Assembly (NCBI GenBank): GCA_031267155.1
Contig: JAIRZR010000009.1
Span: 1-5,237 of the forward strand
Direction: 5' to 3'
Length of the DNA: 5,237 bases
Source of the DNA: Prevotellaceae bacterium
GTDB lineage: Bacteria; Bacteroidota; Bacteroidia; Bacteroidales; UBA932
The first letter of the stretch is position 1. Every line of letters starts with the position of its first letter. Positions 1 to 5,237 of the stretch are shown piece by piece. The notes under the pieces were generated by a model. That model made no database searches, had not been told where the DNA came from, and saw only the letters and a list, made by a program, of their open reading frames with translations. The translations under genes were made by a program, and so were the position numbers.

Positions 1-37
1 CGCAATGGCAAATGGCGGAATTGTTTGCAAAATATTC

Positions 38-74
38 TCACATTCAACCTGCGGTTGATTCAAGCCCTAACGGG
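38..74. repeat. Dispersed hairpin repeat, copy 1
   Basis: This 37-nt stretch matches 5038-5074 at 34 positions, with a perfect 26-nt core at 43-68. It contains a 6-bp stem with a triloop (TCAACC-TGC-GGTTGA, 44-58), then a second small hairpin with a 3-bp CCC/GGG stem (65-67 with 72-74). The loop of that second hairpin differs between copies (TAAC here, TGAT in the other) while the stem is kept. A core this long and GC-rich in otherwise AT-rich DNA is not expected by chance. It is probably a member of a dispersed intergenic repeat family; its function is unknown. Confidence 0.75.
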
Positions 75-113
75 GTTGTGAAGGTGTATTGGACAAATTT
101 CTATTGATATTAA

Positions 114-126
114 TGCCCTGTGGGCA
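114..126. repeat. Small triloop hairpin
   Basis: TGCCC-TGT-GGGCA forms a perfect 5-bp stem with a 3-nt loop in AT-rich DNA. It has the same layout (5-6 bp stem, triloop) as the hairpins at 44-58, 5130-5142 and 5183-5195, though the stem sequences differ. No T-run follows it, so it is not a standard terminator. Confidence 0.45.
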
Positions 127-409
127 ATTGAACATGGCAATTTTATTTCAGCAATTAAATTTGTAACATTAAACATTTATACGTTATTTATTTTTCATCC
201 TTAGAATCAAAAAACCTCGTTTTTCAATTAAAAAGAAGGTAATTAGGTTGTATATGTCTGTAATCGTGCGTGCTATTGATGTTGTTTTATTACTGAAATC
301 AGGTAAAAATGAGGTTTGTTTATTCATGAGTTAAAAATATTGATTTGTTGAAAAATAATTGTGTCCCATTTTTTTGTGTAACATAAAGCAATATTTCATC
401 CAAAATATC

Positions 410-417
410 TACCTTTG
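410..417 (+). promoter_or_regulatory. Likely Bacteroidota -7 promoter box (TACCTTTG)
   Basis: TACCTTTG is an exact match to the TAnnTTTG -7 consensus of Bacteroidota housekeeping promoters. No clear TTTG -33 box lies at the usual distance; the nearest TTTG (373-376) is 33 nt upstream, which is too far. If the box is used, transcription would start at about 421-424, only a few bases before the ATG at 427 and about 15 bases before the ATG at 439. It would drive the whole three-gene unit. Confidence 0.55.
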
Positions 418-426
418 TCCGATTAA

Positions 427-1470
427 ATGATACTAAAAATGAATATTAAATGGTTTGTTGTTTTTCTGTTGTTAATCTCAGGTTCAGGCATTATTAATGC
501 AAGAGATTACAGACATATAGACTCCGTTATGCGTATTTGTCCTGCGAAGCACGCGCAAACTGCCGAAAAAATTGCCAAATATATAGCAAAAAGGTTCAGC
601 TCGGAAAACGACAGGCTGAGAGCGGCATACAGCTGGGTAGCCCAGCACGTCAGCTACGATGTTGCCAAAATGTATGACGGCATCACCTACAAGCACGAAA
701 GCGAAGTTGTCCGTCAGGTATTAAAGACACGTAAAACAGTATGTACCGGATATGTTCTGACGTTTAAAGCCATTGCCGAAAATCTTGGACTGAAGATATT
801 TGAAGTCAAGGGATCTACAAAACAGAACGGCAAAATCGACGCTGTTTCGCATGTCTGGTGCGCGGTAAAGCAGAGTAACCGCTGGGCGCTGATCGACCCG
901 ACATGGTCGTCGGGACACGTTTTTTCCGGAGTCTTCAATAAGCGGTTCAGCAACAAATGGTTTCTTATCAGTCCCGGCGAAATCATCAAATCGCATATCC
1001 CGTTTGATCCCGTATGGCAGTTTTCGTATTTCCCCCTGAACAGCAGTGAATTTGAAGCCGGAAAGAAAGCCGATTCCATTAGCTCGCGTTTTTTCAGCTA
1101 TCCGGACACCCTCAGGCTCATCGAAAAACAGTCGAAGAAGGAATATCTTATTGCCTCGAACAGGCGCACTCTTTCTATGGGGGGCAATAATAATCTGATA
1201 ACAAGATATATCAACAACAATAAATCAACTGTTGAGCATCTCGCGTATAACGAAAATGTGGATGCATACAACGAAGCTGCAAACCTGTACAATCTGTCGG
1301 TTTCACTGTACAAGAAAAAGAAAAACCGGGAAACGGCGCTGCTGAAACTGGATGAAGCCCTGAATATAATCAATCGCATTAATAATCCCGATAAAGGCAT
1401 ATCCGCTTCAATCAAAGATTTAAGGAAAATGATAGACCAGTTAAAATCCAAAATGGGAGAAATGTTATGA
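427..1470 (+). CDS. Exported transglutaminase-like domain protein
   Basis: A 347-residue protein of the transglutaminase-like (papain-fold, Cys-His-Asp) superfamily. The N-terminus has a short basic region, a hydrophobic core (about residues 9-20) and a plausible signal peptidase site after INA at residue 25, so it is probably exported to the periplasm or cell surface. The catalytic triad is readable: Cys106 in TVCTGY, His142 in VSHVW and Asp157 in LIDPTW. The core domain covers about residues 55-165, followed by a conserved-looking IPFDPVWQ segment at 191-198. The C-terminus (about 280-345) is Lys-rich and helical, perhaps TPR-like. Such domains can act as proteases, amidases or cross-linking enzymes; the substrate cannot be told from sequence. 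The start could also be the second ATG at 439 (Met5), which leaves a better leader after the promoter box and an equally good signal peptide. The stop overlaps the ispG start (ATGA), so the two are probably translationally coupled. Confidence 0.9.
   Translation: MILKMNIKWFVVFLLLISGSGIINARDYRHIDSVMRICPAKHAQTAEKIAKYIAKRFSSENDRLRAAYSWVAQHVSYDVAKMYDGITYKHESEVVRQVLKTRKTVCTGYVLTFKAIAENLGLKIFEVKGSTKQNGKIDAVSHVWCAVKQSNRWALIDPTWSSGHVFSGVFNKRFSNKWFLISPGEIIKSHIPFDPVWQFSYFPLNSSEFEAGKKADSISSRFFSYPDTLRLIEKQSKKEYLIASNRRTLSMGGNNNLITRYINNNKSTVEHLAYNENVDAYNEAANLYNLSVSLYKKKKNRETALLKLDEALNIINRINNPDKGISASIKDLRKMIDQLKSKMGEML
1455..1460 (+). promoter_or_regulatory. Ribosome binding site for ispG inside the upstream gene
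   Basis: GGGAGA lies 6 nt before the ATG at 1467, inside the last codons of the transglutaminase-like gene. It supports this ATG as the ispG start. Shine-Dalgarno sequences are often weak in Bacteroidota, so together with the ATGA overlap it points to coupled or re-initiated translation. Confidence 0.5.
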
Positions 1471-3254
1471 CAAAAAAACTGCAGGAGGAAGCGTTTTTTT
1501 CGAGACGCCGGACAGTGGAAGTGAAAGCGGGTAATGTCTGCATCGGCGGGAACAATCCCGTCAGAGTACAGACGATGGTCACAAGCCCTACCTCGGATAT
1601 CGAAGCGACTGTAAACGAATGTATAAAAGTAGCCCGAGCGGGAGCCGAGCTGGTGAGAATCACAGCGCCGACTGTCAGGGATGCGGAGGCTTTGGGCGCA
1701 ATAAGGAGCGAACTGAGGAAGCGCGGGTACGGTATCCCCCTGATTGCCGATATACATTTCAATCCCGATGTCGCTGAAATTGCGGCTAAGAACGTTGAAA
1801 AAATCAGGATCAATCCGGGAAATTTCACCGACAGGCAGGCAATGCTGCAAACCGGCGTTCCGGATATCGAACAGAACCGGGAAAGCGATCTGCTGAAACT
1901 GCGGACAAGGTTTACGTCTCTTTTGAACATCTGCAGGGAATACCGTACTGCACTGAGAATCGGCTCAAACCACGGTTCCCTGTCCCAGCGCATAATGTCG
2001 AAATACGGCGACACGCCGGCGGGAATGGTCGAATCGGCAATGGAGTTTTTGAGGATATGCAGGGAAGAACATTTCGACAATGTCATTGTCTCGATGAAGG
2101 CAAGCAACACAGTGGTAATGGTTCAGGCATACAGGCTTTTGGTCGCGGCTATGGATGCCGAAGACATGCATTATCCCCTGCATCTTGGCGTGACGGAAGC
2201 CGGCGACGGCGAAGACGGAAGAATAAAATCGGCAGTGGGAATCGGAAGTTTGCTTGCCGACGGGCTTGGCGATACCATAAGAGTTTCGCTGACGGAAGCT
2301 CCCGAAAACGAAATCCCTGTCGCCCGGGAACTGGTTCGCCACTTTTCCGCGCTGCCCACCGTTTTCCGCAGGGAAAATGAGACAGCCGATTATCCATGTA
2401 TCGAAACCGCAAAAACATCCCTGCCGGGAAAAGAAGTACTTGTGATTTCGGACCTGTCGGGATTAAATCCTGTATATGCGTCGGATATAGAGAGTTTGGG
2501 CTTCGGTACGGAAACGGATTCGGCATCTGAAAATCCTGTCCCGGACTGCATATACACCGGTTCCTCGACACTGGCTTTCGACAGCGGAAATCCGAAAATA
2601 ATAGACGACAGCAAGGACAATTTTATCCTGTGCAGCCATTTGTCGCTTGACGATTCCTTTTTGAGATGGCTGAAGGAAAATCCAGAGAAAATACTTGCGG
2701 TTTCGTTTGACGGCGCCGGCAGCATAGCCCGGCAGCGTTCCGTTTTCCTGAAACTTCGGGACAGCGGAGTCGTCAATCCCGTTATTATTGTGCGAAGCTA
2801 CAGGGAAAAGGACTTTGAAAAGCTGCAGATAATGGCAGCCTGCGATTTCGGAGCATTGCTGATAGACGGATTCGGCGACGGAATAATGCTGTCGGCGGAG
2901 TGCGATATTCCGCCGAAATCAATTTCCGATCTCTGTTTCCGGATACTTCAGGCGGCAAGGCGAAGATACACGCGCACAGAGTATATTGCCTGTCCTGGAT
3001 GCGGACGTACCCTCTTCGATTTGCAGGAAACCCTGAAAAAGGTGAAGGCGGCTACCTCCGAACTGAAAAACCTGAAAATCGGAGTTATGGGATGCATTGT
3101 CAACGGTCCCGGCGAAATGGCTGACGCCGATTATGGATATGTGGGCGCAGGTCCGGGGAAAATCACTTTATACAAAGGAAGAGAGGCTGTGAAAAAAAAC
3201 ATCCCGCAGGAAAATGCCATCGATGAACTGATTAAGTTAATTAAGGAAAATTAG
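1467..3254 (+). CDS. ispG: 4-hydroxy-3-methylbut-2-enyl diphosphate synthase, long form
   Basis: IspG (GcpE) reductively opens the ring of 2-C-methyl-D-erythritol 2,4-cyclodiphosphate to HMBPP, the penultimate step of the MEP isoprenoid pathway in the cytoplasm. The N-terminal TIM barrel (about residues 10-290) carries family motifs such as GGNNPVRVQ, ADIHFNPD, KIRINPGNF and GVTEAGDGEDGRIKSAVGIG. The C-terminal 4Fe-4S domain (about 500-595) has the ligands Cys509 and Cys512 (CPGC) and Cys543 (GCIVNGPGE), plus Glu550, the equivalent of the fourth, glutamate ligand. At 595 residues it is much longer than the roughly 370-residue enzyme of Escherichia coli; the extra stretch (about 300-495) is the large middle domain known from plant, chlamydial and Bacteroidota enzymes. 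All key residues are present and the gene looks intact. It overlaps the upstream gene by 4 bp and is followed after 6 bp by the amidohydrolase gene. The electron donor (ferredoxin or flavodoxin) cannot be told from this window. Confidence 0.97.
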   Translation: MTKKLQEEAFFSRRRTVEVKAGNVCIGGNNPVRVQTMVTSPTSDIEATVNECIKVARAGAELVRITAPTVRDAEALGAIRSELRKRGYGIPLIADIHFNPDVAEIAAKNVEKIRINPGNFTDRQAMLQTGVPDIEQNRESDLLKLRTRFTSLLNICREYRTALRIGSNHGSLSQRIMSKYGDTPAGMVESAMEFLRICREEHFDNVIVSMKASNTVVMVQAYRLLVAAMDAEDMHYPLHLGVTEAGDGEDGRIKSAVGIGSLLADGLGDTIRVSLTEAPENEIPVARELVRHFSALPTVFRRENETADYPCIETAKTSLPGKEVLVISDLSGLNPVYASDIESLGFGTETDSASENPVPDCIYTGSSTLAFDSGNPKIIDDSKDNFILCSHLSLDDSFLRWLKENPEKILAVSFDGAGSIARQRSVFLKLRDSGVVNPVIIVRSYREKDFEKLQIMAACDFGALLIDGFGDGIMLSAECDIPPKSISDLCFRILQAARRRYTRTEYIACPGCGRTLFDLQETLKKVKAATSELKNLKIGVMGCIVNGPGEMADADYGYVGAGPGKITLYKGREAVKKNIPQENAIDELIKLIKEN

Positions 3255-3260
3255 AGATTT

Positions 3261-4430
3261 ATGCGCTTAATATCGGGACATTATATCTTTACAGGAAGGG
3301 AATTTATAAGGAACGGAATTGTAGAAACCGACAGCGCCGGAAGAATTGCAAGCCTCGGTTCCTTAGGCGATTCCATCGTTGAAAGGGAAAGCGTTGAATT
3401 TTTTAACGGGATAATAATTCCCGGATTCGTTAATGCCCACTGCCATATCGAACTGTCGCACATGAAAGGCGTAATTCCAGAGAAATCGGGAATGTCAGCC
3501 TTCTGCAAATCAATTATGTCTTATAGAAACAGTGATGCGGACAGACAGCTTTCGGCGATGTATGAGGCTGACAAACTAATGGAAAACGAAGGAATCGTAG
3601 CCGTGGGCGATATTTCCAACAGGTACTTGAGCATAAGGATGAAAAAGGACAGCCGCCTGATTTATCATACTTTTGTTGAAACTTTTAATCTTGATCCGCG
3701 TCTCGCCGGCGAAGTTATTTCCATGTCAAAAGATATCAGGCGCAGTTTCGAAAAGGAGGGACTGAGGGCTTCGATAAGTCCGCACGCCCCGTATTCGCTG
3801 TCGGAAAAGCTGTTCGAAATGTCTGTCAGTGAAGGCAACAGGGACGGAATTGTCAGCATACACAACGAAGAAAGTATTGACGAGATGGAACTTTTTGCAG
3901 ACAAAAAGGGAAAAATGAGGGATCTGTTCGGGAAAAATACAGATTTGTTCATCCACGAATATGACAGACCCATACAGCGGATTCTGAAATATATCGCGCC
4001 CGAAACCAGTATGATGCTTGTTCACAACACGCATACAAATGAACAGGGTATCGAACTGGCTCTGAAACGGAATAAAAAGACGACATGGGTTCTCTGTCCC
4101 GCTTCCAATTTGTATATAGAAAACTGTTTGCCCGATGTAAGCCTGTTTTCGAAACACAAGCTCCACATCGCTCTGGGAACGGACGGTTTTTCCTCAAATA
4201 CAAAGCTTTCGATACTGAACGAACTGAAAATCCTCGATTCCGCCTTCCCCGAAACAGGACTGCAGAATCTGCTCCGCTGGGCAACGCTGAACGGCGCCGA
4301 AGCCCTGAATCTCAACGAAGAACTCGGCAGTTTCGACACGGGTAAACGCCCGGGAATACTCCTGCTGACAGATATCGACTTCAAAAATATGAAACTGACA
4401 GAAAACAGCAGGGTGAAAAGATTGATGTGA
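3261..4430 (+). CDS. Metal-dependent amidohydrolase, probable deaminase (COG0402-like)
   Basis: A 389-residue member of the amidohydrolase superfamily, cytosine deaminase / chlorohydrolase / aminodeoxyfutalosine deaminase branch. An N-terminal beta-sandwich part (about 1-52) leads to the barrel. Visible metal and active-site residues are His60 and His62 (NAHCHIELSH), His175 in SPHAPYSLS, His201 with Glu204 (HNEE, the HxxE pattern of deaminases), His255 and His258 (VHNTH) and Asp308 (LGTDG). There is no sign of a bridging carboxylated lysine, which fits a single-metal deaminase that hydrolyses an amino group from a ring substrate. It is probably cytoplasmic, as there is no signal peptide. A role in menaquinone synthesis by the futalosine route (MqnX-like) is possible, but nothing nearby supports it. 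It starts 6 bp after the ispG stop with only a distant AAGGA (3243-3247) as a possible ribosome binding site, so it probably belongs to the same transcript. The C-terminus (NSRVKRLM) looks complete. Confidence 0.88.
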   Translation: MRLISGHYIFTGREFIRNGIVETDSAGRIASLGSLGDSIVERESVEFFNGIIIPGFVNAHCHIELSHMKGVIPEKSGMSAFCKSIMSYRNSDADRQLSAMYEADKLMENEGIVAVGDISNRYLSIRMKKDSRLIYHTFVETFNLDPRLAGEVISMSKDIRRSFEKEGLRASISPHAPYSLSEKLFEMSVSEGNRDGIVSIHNEESIDEMELFADKKGKMRDLFGKNTDLFIHEYDRPIQRILKYIAPETSMMLVHNTHTNEQGIELALKRNKKTTWVLCPASNLYIENCLPDVSLFSKHKLHIALGTDGFSSNTKLSILNELKILDSAFPETGLQNLLRWATLNGAEALNLNEELGSFDTGKRPGILLLTDIDFKNMKLTENSRVKRLM

Positions 4431-4651
4431 TCTGGGGCGCCGCATGGATTATCCACAATCTGATTGACGCCGTATCCAAAGGCGGCTATTTTATGGTCGG
4501 GATAGGTCTGGACGCTACCGGACGGTTCCATCCGAAAGCCGTCGAACAGTTGGAAGAGACCGGTCGCTGGCTGGCAGTAAACGGTACGGGCATATGCGGG
4601 ACTAAATTCCGCGAAGCAATCCATCATTGTTCGTCATTGCGAACGCAGTGA
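4427..4651 (+). pseudogene. Alpha-L-fucosidase (GH29) internal fragment, gene relic
   Basis: An open frame of 74 codons from a GTG. Codons from 4445 to about 4603 read like the end of the GH29 catalytic domain: WIIHNLIDAVSKGG, then GIGLDATGRFHP, then AVEQLEETGRWLAVNG and a terminal GT. In whole fucosidases this block (LVDIVSKGGN...LNIGP.. G.....A...L..IG.WL..NGE.IYGT) follows roughly 300 residues of barrel and is usually followed by a C-terminal beta-sandwich domain. Neither is here. The left side ends at the amidohydrolase stop, and the GTG even overlaps it. On the right the frame runs into repeat sequence (REAIHHCSSLRTQ), which is not fucosidase. There is no ribosome binding site or promoter of its own. 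I read it as the remnant of a deleted or recombined gene; it is very unlikely to make an active enzyme. Confidence 0.8.
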
Positions 4652-4707
4652 AGCAATCCAGAAACAGGCTACTCTCTGGATTGCTTCACTGCGTTCGCAA
4701 TGACGAA
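4630..4707. repeat. Long palindromic intergenic repeat
   Basis: Two perfect 33-nt inverted arms (4630-4662 and 4675-4707) enclose a 12-nt loop. The arms hold CGTCATTGCGAACGCAGTG followed by AAGCAATCCAG, a type of sequence I recognise from dispersed palindromes in many unrelated bacterial genomes. A degenerate partial copy lies just upstream (GCGAAGCAATCCA at 4611-4623 matches 4648-4660 at 12 of 13 positions). No T-run follows on either strand, so it is not a normal intrinsic terminator, although an RNA hairpin of this size could stop exonucleases or affect transcript ends. There is no transposase nearby; it may be moved by an enzyme encoded elsewhere. Confidence 0.9.
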
Positions 4708-4867
4708 AATCCTCCCAGTCATAAATAGCCTATTAATGTGCTACTTACAAAAAGCGTCATTATAAATAAACGTTTCGTACTTAAACTCAGAACTCCTGAC
4801 CTCTCGCAAATTATATTGTCGCAATTTTCCATTATTCATCGGCAAGCGGTAAATGTTGTATTCCAAA

Positions 4868-4885
4868 CCCGAAGGTCTCTTCGGG
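4868..4885. repeat. Hairpin with 7-bp stem
   Basis: CCCGAAG-GTCT-CTTCGGG is a perfect 7-bp stem with a 4-nt loop. It is followed by GAGGGG-like sequence and GTGTTAAAAA rather than a T-run, so it is not an obvious terminator. A shortened version (CCC-GAA-GGG, 4952-4960) lies about 80 nt downstream and is also followed by GTGTTAAAAA. Confidence 0.55.
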
Positions 4886-4889
4886 AGGG

Positions 4890-4993
4890 GTGTTAAAAAT
4901 CCGGTTATTGTTTCAAAAAATATTCGTTAAAAATTTCTTGAGGCGTGATAGCCCGAAGGGTGAGGTGTTAAAAAAGTTATATTCGTTAAAAAT
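4890..4993. repeat. Short imperfect tandem repeats
   Basis: Two words recur: GTGTTAAAAA at 4890-4899 and 4965-4974, and ATATTCGTTAAAAAT at 4920-4934 and 4979-4993. Each first copy follows a CCCGAAGG-containing segment (4868 and 4952), so the layout is hairpin, then GTGTTAAAAA, then ATATTCGTTAAAAAT, present twice with different spacing. It looks like a degraded duplication of an intergenic element. Confidence 0.5.
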
Positions 4994-5007
4994 AATTGTT
5001 TCTTGCA

Positions 5008-5041
5008 GTGACTCCCGACTGGATTACAAACCGGTCGTCAC
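5008..5041. repeat. Bulged hairpin next to repeat copy 2
   Basis: GTGA (5008-5011) pairs with TCAC (5038-5041) and CGACTGG (5016-5022) pairs with CCGGTCG (5031-5037, one G-U pair), with a 4-nt bulge at 5012-5015 and an 8-nt loop. It runs directly into the hairpin repeat at 5044-5074, giving three hairpins in a row within about 67 nt. Confidence 0.45.
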
Positions 5042-5074
5042 GTTCAACCTGCGGTTGATTCAAGCCCTGATGGG
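5038..5074. repeat. Dispersed hairpin repeat, copy 2
   Basis: Matches 38-74 in the same orientation at 34 of 37 positions, with mismatches at 5042, 5069 and 5071 and a perfect 26-nt core at 5043-5068. It has the 6-bp TCAACC/GGTTGA stem with TGC loop (5044-5058), followed by a CCC-TGAT-GGG mini-hairpin (5065-5074). The two copies flank the operon and the gene relic, but the rest of their surroundings is unrelated. Confidence 0.75.
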
Positions 5075-5121
5075 TGGGCTGTCAAAAATGACATGAATTA
5101 TCGCGAAATATTTTCTCCAAT

Positions 5122-5152
5122 ATAATGTCACCCTTTCAGGGTTTTACATTAT
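5122..5152. repeat. Nested hairpin with TTC triloop
   Basis: The inner stem ACCCT-TTC-AGGGT (5130-5142) is perfect. The outer arms ATAATGT (5122-5128) and ACATTAT (5146-5152) are also perfect complements, separated from the inner stem by 1 nt on the left and 3 nt on the right. Together this makes a 12-bp interrupted stem. Only three T follow the inner stem, so terminator activity is possible but weak. Confidence 0.5.
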
Positions 5153-5182
5153 TTGGTTTATCGTTTTTTCTATAATAATTTC

Positions 5183-5198
5183 AATCCTTCGGATTTTT
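5183..5198 (+). terminator. Possible weak terminator: TTC-loop hairpin plus T-run
   Basis: AATCC-TTC-GGATT is a perfect 5-bp stem with a TTC loop; five T (two of them in the stem) follow GGA. The stem is short and AT-rich, so termination would be weak. It shares its triloop with the hairpin at 5130-5142, which suggests both belong to one class of intergenic hairpins rather than being true terminators. There is no gene just upstream that needs it. Confidence 0.25.
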
Positions 5199-5237
5199 CT
5201 ACTGAGAATATGATTGAGTATCAGCATAAAAAAATCC

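Larger units (their letters stand above)
1..426. other. AT-rich intergenic region upstream of the operon
   Basis: No credible gene lies here. Frame 1 is open from the window edge to a TGA at 79-81, but the readable part coincides with a dispersed hairpin repeat, so I do not call it a gene end. The stretch holds that repeat (38-74), a small triloop hairpin (114-126) and a likely promoter box (410-417). Between about 130 and 400 I see only AT-rich sequence with stop codons in all frames. A loose inverted pair (212-224 with 305-317, 12 of 13 positions plus a possible G-U pair) is the only other structure and may be chance. Confidence 0.7.
4708..5237. other. Non-coding region with a hairpin and repeat mosaic
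   Basis: I see no credible gene here. The only long open frame (4890-5096) consists almost wholly of repeats and hairpins and has no family resemblance. Positions 4708-4867 are plain AT-rich sequence in which I recognise nothing. From 4868 on there are hairpins at 4868-4885, 5008-5041, 5044-5058, 5122-5152 and 5183-5195, and short direct repeats at 4890-4993. No tRNA or other known RNA gene is recognisable. Confidence 0.65.

Noticed and set aside
124..156. GCAATT three times at 13-14 nt spacing (124, 137, 151)
   Set aside because: A 6-nt AT-rich word repeated in AT-rich DNA is weak evidence; the flanks do not match and there are too few units for an operator array or CRISPR.
212..317. Inverted pair 212-224 and 305-317 as a riboswitch or operator
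   Set aside because: The arms are 80 nt apart, AT-rich and imperfect, and nothing between them resembles a known regulatory RNA.
1098..2110. Long open frames on the minus strand (1098-1850 and 1412-2110)
   Set aside because: They lie antisense to the transglutaminase-like gene and ispG, whose plus-strand proteins have clear catalytic motifs; the antisense translations show no family resemblance.
1467..3254. Possible gene fusion because IspG is far longer than the Escherichia coli enzyme
   Set aside because: The extra middle domain is the known long form found in plants, Chlamydia and Bacteroidota, with all iron-sulfur ligands in place.
4630..4707. Intrinsic terminator for the operon
   Set aside because: The stem is long enough, but no T-run follows on either strand and the sequence matches a dispersed repeat type.
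4890..5096. Open frame of 68 codons on the plus strand
   Set aside because: It is made of the hairpins and direct repeats described for this region, has no recognisable domain and no ribosome binding site; it is most likely open by chance.

Overview
The window looks like a piece of a Bacteroidota (probably Bacteroidales-like) chromosome. Three things point there: the long form of IspG, with a large domain between the TIM barrel and the iron-sulfur domain; a TAnnTTTG promoter box just before the first gene; and compact GC-richer genes between very AT-rich intergenic DNA. The assignment is inferred from gene content and style, not from a marker phylogeny.

Layout: 1-426 is AT-rich non-coding DNA holding one copy of a dispersed hairpin repeat, a small hairpin and a likely promoter at 410-417. 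Positions 427-4430 hold three tightly packed plus-strand genes: an exported transglutaminase-like protein (427-1470), ispG (1467-3254, ATGA overlap with the previous gene) and a COG0402-type metal-dependent amidohydrolase or deaminase (3261-4430, 6 bp after ispG). They are almost certainly one transcription unit. IspG is the penultimate enzyme of the MEP isoprenoid pathway. The flanking genes have no known direct role in that pathway, so the operon may be a matter of shared expression only.

Right after the amidohydrolase stop lies an orphan piece of about 53 codons from an alpha-L-fucosidase (GH29) gene, without the rest of the enzyme on either side. It runs straight into a palindromic repeat with two perfect 33-nt arms (4630-4707) of a type dispersed in many bacterial genomes. 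The rest (4708-5237) has no credible gene. It is a patchwork of short hairpins and short direct repeats, including a second near-identical copy of the hairpin repeat found at 38-74.

I see no CRISPR array, tRNA, rRNA, transposase or obvious defence system. The most unusual material is the repeat and hairpin mosaic at the two ends, and the fucosidase relic trapped between a housekeeping operon and a palindrome. I did not find convincing evidence of a new biological system.
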